Assembly (NCBI GenBank): GCA_027422505.1
Contig: JAPQWV010000002.1
Span: 30,234,501 to 30,298,500, forward strand
Direction of reading: 5' to 3'
Origin: Craterostigma plantagineum
Lineage: Eukaryota; Streptophyta; Magnoliopsida; Lamiales; Linderniaceae
Length of the DNA: 64,000 nucleotides
Below, one piece after another: positions 12,876-23,600 of this stretch (the stretch's first letter is position 1; each line of letters opens with the position of its first letter). The notes under the pieces were generated by a model. The model was not told the origin of the DNA. It worked only from the letters and a program-made list of their open reading frames with translations, and made no database searches. The position numbers and the translations under genes are program-made.

Positions 12876-15185
12876 TGATCGAGCGGATCGAGTAATAAAA
12901 TAAAACGAACACTAACAAACTATCCTACGCTCAACAGGCAAGTGTACCTATCGAAATTGTATAGATGTAGCAAGTATTCGAGTATATCGAATCCCAAGAG
13001 AACTATGTACCTAGGCTTGTCAACGGGGCGGATTCGGGGCGGGGATCTAATCCCCGTCCCCGTCCCCGTGGGGATCCCCGCCCCACGGGGATTCTCCGCC
13101 TCGTCACTATTTTACAAAACAAATCAATTTTTATTACTTTAATATTATTTAAAATATATTTTAATATTATTTATATTATTTAAACTACATTTTAATATTA
13201 TTATATTATTTAAACTATATTTTAATCATACTTATATTATTTTAATCTTTCCAAAGTATATTTTAATATTTTTATCATAATAATATTAATTGAATATAAT
13301 ATATATTTATTTTTTTATCGGGGATGGGGCGGGGAACGGGGCGGGGATATCCGCGGGAAAAATGCTCCCCCGTCCCCTCCCCGCGGGGGTAGAATAGCGG
13401 GGATTCCTATTCGGGGCGGATCCCCGCGGGGACGGGAAATCCCCGCCCCATTGACAACCCTATATGTACCTTAGAAAAAACTTTCGATTAAATATCATAG
13501 TACGAATTTTTGATTGTTGAAACGGTAAAAAACAATACTTAGAAAATACAACTTAATAAGGTAGTACGAAAACCCTTATGGAGACAGAAGTATTTGAGAC
13601 TTCGAATCCCCCTAGCTCGATCAAAACAAATATCAAGTATACGCAAATTAAGCTATCATTAGACCGTGGAGATTCCTACCACATGCATACGAGTTATATA
13701 GCTGACGAAACTGCGCCTTATCATATAATGATCGCAAACAACTAATCAACGAATTAAATAGCCGGGCAAGATTCCCTAACCACTTCACCGAAGATCACAT
13801 TAAAACACGGTGAATCCCGCTATTAGATTTGACTCTAATCCGGCGGGGTAGTTCAATCTATCTCTAGCGATGAGTTTATTCCGCTCGTTTATGAGTGGTA
13901 TAATCGTTTGCCCCTCTCGAGCGTAGCTAACGATTTCCCAACTTCGTTAACTTAAACACTTAGACATGACAAGCTAACTAGACAATTTCAATCACATAGA
14001 CATAATCAAAATTGTATGCTTCATAAACGAGTCGTAACAATAGCAATACATCAAATACATGTAAACATACGATTGATCGCGCTAGGGTTCATCTCATCTC
14101 AAATACAATAGATTTAGCTACTCATTATCATCACAACAAAGCACGTAATTAACATCGAATACAACATAAATACTTCCCTGAATTCAACTTCGAGGTTAAT
14201 ACACGTTCTTCGTTGAGGACTTTTATCGAGCACGTAATAAGCAACTAAGTGTTCTTGGATCTTGGAAAGGCAACGTATGTATATGTAATGGAGCTTAATG
14301 AAGTATCCTTCACGTACCTTTCTCCTCTCCTCCTTTTTTTCTTCTCCTTACATTGCCTATTTATATAGAATATATAGGTTCATCATCACCATCTCCTCTT
14401 GCTCTTTTTTTTCAACGTAGAAACCAAGGAGTTGCCAAAATCCCATGCTTGAAAGATTCTAGCCTTCCAAAGTCATGATTTGCAGCCATTGAGCGACCAA
14501 AACGAGATTTCTTGTCCCTAATTTCATTTCTGCTAAGATAAGTTGAAGTCACTGTCTCTTTATTTGCTTGACTTTTAACATGGCCACGGGATGTTCACGG
14601 CCTCATTTACGCATCTTCACGGCCGTGACAACATAAAACCTGAAAAAAAACAAGTCTCTGCCCATGTTCACGGCTTGAGGTCTTCACGTTCACGGCCGTG
14701 ACAAGTTCGGGCTAAAAAAATCGGCTTTCTGCCCTCATTCACGGCCTCTTGCACCCCATTTCACGGCCATGAATGGCCCTTCACAGCTTGGTTGGTTCAC
14801 CTTCACGGCTGTGACCTAATCGGGAAGAAAATGGCATTCTGGTGCGCGTCACGGCCTCGTGCAAATCCGTCACGGCCGTGACCAGTTTCCTGCAAAATAG
14901 CAGCACGTTCAAAAATTCATATCTCTCAATCTAGACATCTGATTAAAAATCCCTTCTGCCATAATCAAGATTAACAGGTCCTCTATCTATGGTTAAAATT
15001 TCAGGTCCATCGGACATCATTTACCCCGTGATCATTGAGAAATAAGAAACTGTCGCAAAACTGCCGTAAAACGTTTGATTTTGTTGTGAAACCATATTAT
15101 AGCACAAAAATAATCAAAACAGCTTCACTTATCATGCAAACAACTTAAATATAACAAATATAAACCTAAGAAAATACGTTTATCA
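12876..15185. mobile_element. Second solo LTR, nested inside the first
   Basis: Starts TGATCGAGCGGATCG and ends ACGTTTATCA (TG..CA). It is flanked by ACGGA on both sides (12871-12875 and 15186-15190), a clean 5-bp duplication. Length is about 2.31 kb including a hAT MITE. The right third has several CACGGCCGTGA-type motifs (14580-14885) and stretches resembling gypsy LTR sequence. No gag or pol is present, so it is a solo LTR left by LTR-LTR recombination. Confidence 0.78.
13012..13462. mobile_element. hAT-type MITE, G/C-rich ends
   Basis: Ends are TAGGCTTGTCAACGGGG and, inverted, TAGGGTTGTCAATGGGG. The flanking 8-bp duplication is TATGTACC (13004-13011 and 13463-13470), diagnostic of hAT insertion. 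GGGGCGGGGA-type motifs sit near both ends and the middle is AT-rich. There is no coding sequence. It is the innermost and so the youngest layer of the nest. Confidence 0.9.
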
Positions 15186-15551
15186 ACGGACTCGTCTGAC
15201 TCTCGACGGGGAGTTCAGTTCCAGGGAGAGTTGGCCACCCACGCGTCGTTAACATGATTCTGATATTATTTTATGGACTATACTGGTCTATGCGTCATGT
15301 ATTGTTGTGGTTAGATGTTGTATTTGTCATACAAGTGTAAGTATTATTGTCAAGTAAGAGTGCTGGGGTATTTTGTTTGACTCGGTGTCATCGTGGAGGA
15401 CCCACCTTCTGAGAGGGAAGGTGTGTCCGTATTATCTCCTCACTGAGCTTTGCTCACCCCATTCTTTAAATCCATCTTTTAGGTTGTTGATATCTTTTAA
15501 CGGGAGGTTGCAGTTTTACGATCGTTGCTTATGCTGCCTTTTCATCCTTTT

Positions 15552-15816
15552 GGGTACAGTAGTCATTTCCCTTGGATCCATTGACAATGTTACTTTTGGA
15601 AGAAGAGTTGATTTGTAAATTCCTTCCTTCGTTTGTTCAATATGTCGAGACCATTAGCTGTTTTGTTTGAAACATCGTTGACATATTTATAAATATGTTA
15701 TTTTATTTCTTGCTCGTGTTTCCTTCTCATTCTACAACAAATGGGTGATATCGAGCCTAGCGTTTATTGAGAAACGCGGCGGCTGTCATGCCTGTGACGC
15801 GGGTCGGGGCGTGACA
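15552..15816 (-). repeat. Right arm of the long terminal inverted repeat
   Basis: Inverted counterpart of 11060-11322. Landmarks are TTTCCCTTGGATCCATTG near 15570 and GAGCCTAGCGTTTATTGAG near 15753. It ends in GGGGCGTGACA next to the CAAAT target duplication. Confidence 0.85.
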
Positions 15817-15880
15817 CAAATAAGAAGTCTTTTTTTAATATAAATGGTGTAAATTATTGGAATAATCTTTTACCAAAAAT

Positions 15881-16006
15881 AGAAATGGGAAGATAGAAAA
15901 ATGGAAAGAAATAAGTGGGACGGAGGAAGTATCTATTTAAAATAGAAATGGGAAGATAGAAAAATGAAAAGAAATAAGTGGGACGGGGGAAGTATCTATT
16001 TACTTG
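15881..16006. repeat. 63-bp tandem duplication of a MITE end
   Basis: Two copies with a period of 63 bp, starting at 15881 and 15944, each containing AGAAATGGGAAGATAG and the Stowaway-like end AAGTGGGACGG(A/G)GGAAGTA. They differ at a few positions. This doubles the right terminus of the interrupted Stowaway-type MITE. Confidence 0.85.
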
Positions 16007-16227
16007 ATTAATTTCCATTACTAATCATCAAAAAAAACTTATTTTTAAAAGAAAAACTTAAAGGAATACGTAACAAAAGCCCAAATGTCAAACATAAAAA
16101 GGCCCAACTTCATTTTCAAGTTCTCGCTCGAACAAGAGGCGAAGACATGGGCGAATGAGGCGAAGAAAGCGCCGTCGTTGTAGCCTTCATAATCTCATCC
16201 AATCTCTTAATAAAGGGCAAACTGATC

Positions 16228-17031
16228 TCAAGTTTTTTTACTGCTTTTCCTTTTTCCCTCGACGACGACGCCATTGTTACTCAATACGAACTTGGGAATC
16301 CTATTCAGAGCAACCTTCATCGTATCATCGTCCATGTTTGCGAAGCAAACCCTAAACCTCCCTGGCTCGGAGCAATGAAACGAACCGCCCGGCGAAACGT
16401 TGAGCTTCACTTCGTTTACGATTACCTTCCATAGTTTCACTTCAGCCTCGAAAGTTGGCTCTTTTAGCATCTTTCTCAAATCCATCCAACAAAATAGGCC
16501 GGCGTTGCCCTTTAAGCTTGTAATACCTATTTGAGCCAAGTACTTCATTAGGGTTTCGTGCCTAGTCCTCAATCTCTTACCACTCTCAGTTAAGAAACGG
16601 TCTATAAAGGCTTGGACATTGAGCATAGAAGCTAACAAGTGTTGCGTTTGCGTAGACACTAGACTGAAGCTTGACATTTTCCTGCCGCAGCTCACCACAG
16701 AATCGTTGTAAGAATACAATATCCCAACACGAAATCCTGGGAAGCCCATGTCTTTAGAGAGACTGTATACGATGTGGACGAGCGGGGTTGAACGTTCCTT
16801 CATTTTCCTGCAAGATTTCTGCCACGCCGATGAAGTCTGGCTTGTCGAAGACAGTGGCTGAGTAGATTCCGTTGCAGATTAAGATCATTTCCTTGCTGTT
16901 AGTGAAGGTTAGAGCTAGCGTAAGGGTTTCTCAGTCCAAGACCGTGCCCAATGGATTCGAAGGGTTGTTGAGAAGCAGCCCTTTTCACTTTGATGCCTGA
17001 TTCTTGGGCATTGGCGTATGCTTCTTCGAAT
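16228..17031 (-). pseudogene. 1-aminocyclopropane-1-carboxylate synthase pseudogene, 3' part
   Basis: Relict of the enzyme that makes ACC, the ethylene precursor. The minus strand from 17031 reads FEEAYANAQESGIKVK, then in another frame GLLLNNPSNPLGTVLD, a TGA stop, [32 protein letters not shown], and finally an open C-terminal section from [19 protein letters not shown] (PLP-lysine region) through [25 protein letters not shown] to a stop at 16228. Damage includes one extra A after GTGAAA near 16990 and the in-frame stop a little downstream. The 5' half lies beyond the retrotransposon at 17032-19751. The blocks resemble the group of ACC synthases with an extended C-terminus. It cannot make a functional enzyme as it stands. 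Confidence 0.88.
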
Positions 17032-19751
17032 CTCAAATCTAGCGTGGGGCCCACACGACAGGAAAAAAGAAAAAATACAAAATGCAAGTCCAACGTGAAG
17101 CAGCAGCCAAATCTTTTGACGGATGATAATTTACTGAAAGAAAAGGTCAAGCCAAATATCATATAGCCGTAATAAAGAATAGCTAGATTTAATTCCAAGT
17201 ACTATAAGACAAGCTAGTACTTCTATATATGTGTATCTTAGCAAATGTAATAGATAGCACTATGAAAATAACGAGTTAGCAGCATAGAAAAGAAATTAGT
17301 TCTCTCATGCAAATCTGTTAGTCCTCAACTCAAATCATAACACTTCCCGTCTCACAGTTGTTCCTCCTCACCAAATAGTCCCTCAGAGAAATCGATTATT
17401 CACAAAATATAAAACAACAAAATGGTATCAGAGCCGATGGTGTCAATGGAGCCGTTAGAGCCGACATAACCAGTGGTGACCCTGAAATTACCATGTGTTG
17501 GAATGCCACTCCTGCCAAAACTCACCAAAAGTAATTACGTACGGTGGAGCGACGAAACGAAAGCTTAGCAAGGCTTATGGGAAATAGTCGAAGATGGATA
17601 TTCACCCGATAGGACGGGGTATACAAGGTCGCAACCGAAGACGTTGCAAGCCGCCGCCGTAGAAAATGGTCTCGCGCTCCTCGTCATCCGAGAAGCGGTA
17701 GAATTTACCGGTTCCAGGGTGATAGGTGCAACGAGAAACGCCAAAGAAGCCTGAAAACTATTGGAGAAAGCGTATAAAGACGCTGATTGCAGCAACCATG
17801 TTCAGCCACAAAAACAGGGCGAACTTGAGACGACGAAGGAGGACGAGAAGAACGTTGAGGGCGAACCCGTACGAGAAGTGGTAGCTCGTGACGTGGAGAG
17901 CAAGCGTGATAAAGATCACGCTGAGCCGGTGGTGGAAAAGGAAAAGGTCGAACCACCACTAAAACCCGAAACGGAAAAAGAAGAAGGCGAATCATCAAAC
18001 AAGAAAGCCGATGATGATGAAGAGGAAGCAAAATATCCAATGATCGAGGAACCGTGGACGAACAAAAGAAAAAAGGAGCTCCAAGTGAAGAAGAGCTCCA
18101 GAAAGACGAGGCGTACGAGGAAACGCCGCCACCACAACCTCCTGAGAAAGTCGAGAAAATCGGCGTGAAGGCATCAGCGAATCCCCGAGAAATGAAGAAC
18201 AAGGTCAACGACGCCATGCACACGTCGTTGGACGAAGCTAAAGATAAATTCCACGAGGCGAACGTAAAAGCCATAGAGAGACACGGCGGTGAGGCTGTTG
18301 AAGAAATAACCCAGCAGGCTGAAGAAGCCATGCGAAGAGAGAACCAGGAGCGCGACATGAAAGAGACGACCGGCGCAGCCACGACGGAGGCCATGCGACA
18401 TGTTGTCGGTAAAGTCACGACACAGAAGACTAGACCTAAGGAGGCCAGTCTTGACGAGAAAGAACGCGTTGACGAAGAAAAACTACGCGAGAAAAACAAG
18501 ATGGTGAAGGAATTGATCGTTGCGAGAAACACCCTCGAGACTTATATGAACAACTTGAGGAAACAAATTAATGAAAGGGATAAGCTCGCCGATAAATTAG
18601 ATTCGGACGAGAAGGACGAGGTCAAGATGACGACCAAGGAGGCCCCCAAGCGGATCGACGATAACCAAAATATGAAGGAAAAAGAAGCGACTGACGTAAC
18701 CACGAAGGAGACTATCGAAATGCCGAGGAAGGCCAAGCGATCCGGAGTTAAGGACCCAATCGAACACCCGCGGATATTGAGTACGATAAAAGCCTTGTAA
18801 AGGTCGTGGAGAAGGTCGCAAATAAATTCAGAAAAAGTGATGCTCTCGTGAACAACGAGATAGAGCGGTCCATGGTCGCCACCATGAAGGAGATTAACGA
18901 GAAAGAGCATGAAGGGCTACGTCACGAAGATGGAGGAAGAACATGCCTATATTTATTACAACTTGAGGAAAAGGCCATAGAGAACTGTCTATTATTTGAA
19001 CGCCCGAGGAAAAAGTACTACGAGTTTTTGCACGTGGTTGATGCGATCGATGAATATGCAATCGTGCAGTTGAAAGAATACGATAAAATGAAATTGGTCT
19101 TCATCACTAAAGAGCATATGGATCTAGATTACGAAACTGAGGAAGTAGAAAAGATAGTCGTCTACGATAAGGTCGCTGACTCACCCAACTATCTGGTAAC
19201 TGGCGAGTACGGCTGGACAACAAATATAGAGATAATTACGAAGGCAATTATTGACGGCAAGTGGCGAGCCGCGACATACGACATGCGGAAAAGAGTTAAG
19301 TTTAAGGAGTGTCGACTGCAATGACTTGGGAGGAATTTGTTGGATAATCTCAAATCTAGCGTGGCGCCCACACGAAAGGAAAAAAGGAAAAAATACAAAA
19401 TGCAAGTCCAACGTGAAGCAGCAACCAAATCTTTTGACGGATGATAATTTACTTAAAGAAAAGGTCAAGCCAAATATCATATAGCCGTAACAAAGATATC
19501 ATAAGATCTGGCTAGATTTAATTCCAAGTACTATAAGACAAGCTAGTACTTCTATATATATATGTATTTTAGCAAATGTAATAGATAGCACTATGAAAAT
19601 AACGAGCTAGCAGCATAGAAAAGAAATTAGTTCTCTCTTGCAAATCCGTTAGTGCTCAACCTCAAATCATAACACTTCCCGTCTCACAATTGTTCCTCCT
19701 CACCAAATAGTCCCTCAGAGAAATCGATTATTCACAAAATATAAAACAACA
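17032..19751 (+). mobile_element. Pol-less LTR retrotransposon, copy 1
   Basis: Left LTR about 17032-17419 (its first about 11 bp are missing) and right LTR 19338-19751, beginning TGTTGGATAATCTC and ending AAAACAACA. A primer-binding site TGGTATCAGAGCC (Met-initiator tRNA type) begins at 17423. A short purine tract (GGGAGGAATT) precedes the right LTR. The 1.9-kb interior encodes only a gag-like start and a charged protein; there is no protease, integrase or reverse transcriptase. It sits inside the ACC synthase pseudogene, which resumes at 19752. A second copy is at 57898-60767. Confidence 0.8.
17422..19324 (+). pseudogene. Decayed ORF of pol-less LTR element, copy 1
   Basis: The reading starts at an ATG overlapping the primer-binding site (MVSEP) and shows the copia-gag-like block SNYVRWSDETKA, followed by in-frame stops near 17476, 17567 and 17746. 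From 17761 a long charged section, rich in Glu, Lys and Thr, runs through two frames to about 18800. A C-terminal section (18806-19324) reads KKYYEFLHVVDAIDEYA, MKLVFITKEHMDLD, and DSPNYLVTGEYGWTTNIEII, and ends in KRVKFKECRLQ. The same order is found in the better-preserved copy at 58404. Functional state: broken by several stops and frame changes. Confidence 0.75.
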
Positions 19752-20530
19752 TTTTCTGTGATTTTGAAGATGTTTGAGCTTTCGCACGCGACGGGGATGA
19801 GTTTTATTCCAGTCCTCCACGTACGTTAAGTCTATGTCGTTTCTGCCATGAAATTCGAAAAAGAAAAGGGATTACTTACAGCTGAGAAAAATAAAATCGA
19901 ACCATTGAAAAGGTCATTCATATTTATATGCATAAATCTTACAGTGGATAATATGGTGTTGGGACCATTAATAATGCTTCACCAGGATCAGCCGCTAATG
20001 TCTCTTGGACACCAGTGGCACCGCCGCCCATCACTATACGGGTCGGGCCGAACCTAACCCGGTTTCCTCTCACTCGCTCCATGAACTTTGCTACAGCATG
20101 TCTATTTATTTGACAAGTTAGTATATGGTGAGAAATTGACTTAGTAATGGAGCATTGGGACACAATATAGGTTAGTTATTACAGTACGTACATTTCTGAA
20201 TTCTGGTCAGCCATGGTAGTCTTGAAAAATGGCGATATCCTTGAAGTTTTTTGCTCCCTCTTCGTTGTAGATGGAGGATTTCGGGTTGTTTCTGACCCAT
20301 TCTTGAATCAAATCGAACGAAAGCTGGAGAAAATGAATGAAGAAATCAAGGTTAGTTTAAGCATAAAAAAAGGCAGTGCATTAAAAGAGATCGTATGCAT
20401 GGTATGATTGGTTGATCTGGATTTATTACCTGATTTTCTGCGAAGCCCATGTGAATAACTCCATTTGGATCAACTTGGGGTGATAAGGATCGCTGTCATA
20501 TGCTTTCCAACTGATAGAATAACAATTTGC
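19752..20530 (-). pseudogene. 1-aminocyclopropane-1-carboxylate synthase pseudogene, 5' part
   Basis: N-terminal half of the same broken gene, read on the minus strand. Near 20530-20430 it reads WKAYDSDPYHPK and, after a frame change, NGVIHMGFAENQ with a GT donor, as in the first ACS exon. Near 20340-20200 it reads [18 protein letters not shown] and ALFQDYHG-like IFQDYHG, followed by a TGA stop. Near 20110-19940 it reads [16 protein letters not shown] and [12 protein letters not shown], then [15 protein letters not shown]. Near 19830-19752 it reads GIKLIPVACESSNIFKITEN with a local small insertion. The junction with the retrotransposon falls between ITEN and FEEAYANAQ of the 3' part. Confidence 0.85.
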
Positions 20531-20699
20531 ACCGCAAACGTGTTTTAGCGGATGTTATTTACCGAAATTAGATCGAATATCTTATACTTACGCACATATT
20601 TCTTGATTTACAGATAGTCGAGGAAAAACGGTTCAGTAATGAATTTTGGACATATCAATAATTTATCGTGCCATATTTTACAGATTTTGGTCCAATATC

Positions 20700-23600
20700 A
20701 ACCCTGTTAATGTTGACTAGCTCAGCTTTGACAATGTTGGGCTAACATTTCAGCCAACAGTGTTGTCTGTCAACATTCGATTTTATCTTTCATGCCCAAA
20801 ACCGTTTAACCTTTTTTGTAGCTTGATTTACTGATATGCAGGACGTGGTAAAGTGCTGAAACGGGTCCAAACCGTGTGGAAAGCGTGTGGAGTTGCTTGA
20901 ACGAATTTAGGAAGTACAAGTACTATAAATAGAAGATTTGAAGATCAAAGGAGATCAAGTCAAGCAATTACCATAATTAGAAGATCTGAATATCAAGGAG
21001 AATCAGTCAATCAGTTTACCATAAATAGAAGATAAGGATCGGCCAATGAGATGAGAAGATTCGAACTAAATATATACTATATTTAGGGAGATCTTCGAAG
21101 AGATATTTGAAGAGATATTCAAGGGATCTTTTTACCAATTCAAGAGGGAGCCAAGGTCTATAAATAAGAGTTATTTTCGAGCTGCAACTTACGACTTTCG
21201 AGAGAGCTTTCAAGGAGTAACTTTGAGCGACATATTGAGCGAAAACGATGAGCGAAACACATATCGAGCTTGAGCGAGTTTTATATATTGCGAGAGTTGT
21301 CTTTTAGTCTAGCTTTTCAGAGGTCGAAAGATCTTGTAGTTTGCAGAATCCTTTTTGATTCGTAGGTTTTGCTACACGTGTTTTTGACTATCCTTTTTGA
21401 TAGTTTGTAATCCATCTTTATAGTGGAGTGTTGCACCTTGAGGCACGCAGCAAGTTATTTGACTTGCTGCACAGATTTACATATCGTGTTAGTTTAAGTT
21501 TCGTCACTAAGTACTTTATATTTTCGTTGTGCGTTTCTGAGTGAGTGAGAGTGTTAGTCCAACATCACGTCCAACATCAGTTTACAACTTAGTGATTTTA
21601 CATCCATATCGAACGGGACCACTTCAAAGTGGTATCAGAGCCTACGCTTGACGTTACTAAGCGCTGGAGATCATCTACAATGGATGTTTCAAGTTCAAAT
21701 TACATCGGCAAAGTCCCTGTGCTAGACGGCTCCAACTACGCCTATTGGAAGGTTCGTGTTCGGCAGTGCATCAAGTCGATAGATGTGCGAGCGTGGGAGT
21801 CCCTGATCCATGGTTATTCTACACCAAAAACTGCCCCGGACGAAGATGGTGAAGTCTATGAAAAACCGGTCACTGAATGGAGTCTTCAAGAGAGAAACGC
21901 AGCCGAGTTCAATGATAAAGCCCTCAATGCCATCTTCTCTTCGGTGGACATTTTCATGTTCAAGATCATACAAAACAGTACTACGGCAAACGATGCATGG
22001 GATTTACTACAGAGGTACTGTGAAGGTGATGCGAGTGTGAAGCAGACACGTCTAAGGCTACTCCTCAATCAATTCGAAAATCTCAGAATGAAGGACGATG
22101 AGGATGTTACCACATACTTCGGCAAAATTCTGACGATTTCAAGCGAGTGCGCCAGTCTTGGAGAGCCAATCGCGAATAAGGTATTAATTTCTAAACCAAT
22201 TCGTACGCTAAATCCAAAGTTTAATGTGAAGGTAGCTGCGGTCGAGGAAGCCCACAACTTGTCCACGATGGATCTCAACACGTTGATGAACATCATGAAA
22301 AACTATGAGACCAATCTCGAAGTACAACAAAGAGCTTCACGCGGCAAAAACCTTGCTCTAGTAAGTCAGCCATCCAAGGAGCAAACTGAGGTTGACCCCA
22401 ATGATGAGGACGACATGGCCATGATAGTGAAGAAATTCACAAAGTTTCTACAGAAGAAGAATGTTGGGCAGAATGTTGGTCCAACATTCAGGAAGGGTCA
22501 GAATGTCAAAGGAGAACCTACGTCTGCTCCTCCATTCATCAAACGCAAACCAGATGGTAAGAAGAAGAATATCAGCTATGACTCGGTTAGATGCTATGAA
22601 TGTCAAGATGGGGCCATTTTGCCAACGAATGTGCAAACACACTTCGGAAACGCGGGAAATCGCTTTGGGTGGACCTCTCCGATGATGAAGATGCAGTCCC
22701 CAACACAGCACATGCAATCATCAGTGACGGTCCAGTCATTCTCTGAGGGTGAAGACGATGAGGATCAACAAATCGGCTTCACTGCGGTAACAGATGTTGA
22801 GCCAACATCTGACTCAACATCTGAAAAACATATTATTTTTTATTATGATGACTCGAACTGTTTTGATGGGTATTTGAGTTCTGATGATGCAGATACAGGA
22901 TGTTGCGAAGAAGTTCAAATGAAAGAAGCCTTTGAGTTGATGTCCGCACAATACGAAATAGAGAAGGCGAAAAATCAGCAACTCAAAGCCGCGGTGGAAA
23001 TCCTGTCCGAGGAGAATGAGAAGAATGAAAAACTGATCGAAAGCTTGGTGGAAGGAATGAACAAGATGGAAGTCGTACTGACACGAAAGGACAAGGAAAT
23101 TGACAAGCTTCAAAGGCGAGTCGACGAGGCCGATGAGACCTTTAAGAAATTGAACAAGGGTAAATCGACCCTTGATGAGGTATTGTCTCTTGGTATTTTT
23201 GATAAGCAAGGCCTAGGTTTTAGTAATCAGCCTGTATGTGATAATCCAAAGCCCGTGTCGCATGCTCAGCCTAAGAGAGTTTTTGTTAAGTCTCATGTCA
23301 CGAGCGATGTTAGTGGGAATACGATAGTCAATACTAGTCCTAAGCATGCTACTACTAAGTCTAAGGATAGCTCATATATTTGCCATCATTGTAAGCAAAC
23401 TGGTCATTTAAAACCGTTTTGCTGGAAATTGAAGAGGGAGATTTCTGCAAAGAAATCGATGTCGGCCGAACTGTCATCCAACATCCCGCTCAACATTGAG
23501 AAATCAGTGTTGAGTCGTGTGTCTGGAGAAACGTCAGCTGGCTCATCTTCAAGTTCTAGCAAACAGAATGCTGTAGTGTCATCTAGGAATGTTTGGGTCG

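Larger units (their letters stand above)
11060..15816 (+). mobile_element. Solo LTR (gypsy-type) with long inverted ends
   Basis: Begins TGTCGCGCCCCGACC, ends GGTCGGGGCGTGACA, and is flanked by the 5-bp duplication CAAAT (11055-11059 and 15817-15821), so it has TG..CA ends and an LTR-retrotransposon-type target site. Without the nested insertion at 12876-15185 and its duplication, the element is about 2.44 kb, with LTR-like sequence and no coding region. Unusually, the first about 263 bp and the last about 265 bp (15552-15816) are inverted copies of each other at roughly 90% or more identity. Orientation is assigned by analogy with gypsy LTRs that end in GGGTCGTGACA-like sequence. Confidence 0.68.
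10932..15994. mobile_element. Stowaway-type MITE, interrupted by a nested insertion
   Basis: The left end, TACTTCCTCTATATCACTTAAGAC at its core CTTCCTCTATATCAC, resembles the Stowaway consensus CTCCCTCCGTCCCA. The right end, GTGGGACGGAGGAAGTA (to about 15931), is a good match in inverse orientation and is duplicated at 15977-15994. The two halves are separated by the 11060-15816 LTR insertion, whose 5-bp duplication CAAAT lies inside this MITE. Without the insertion the MITE would be roughly 230-300 bp. The left end is degenerate. Confidence 0.6.

Noticed and set aside
11060..15816. Reading the 4.76-kb insertion as a Mutator-like element because of its long inverted ends
   Set aside because: The target duplication is 5 bp (CAAAT), not 9-10 bp, and the ends are TG..CA, so an LTR origin fits better, although it is not settled.
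17705..18532. 275-aa minus-strand ORF rich in Ser and Phe
   Set aside because: Antisense shadow of the Glu/Lys-rich LTR ORF; codon bias of that sequence keeps the opposite strand open.
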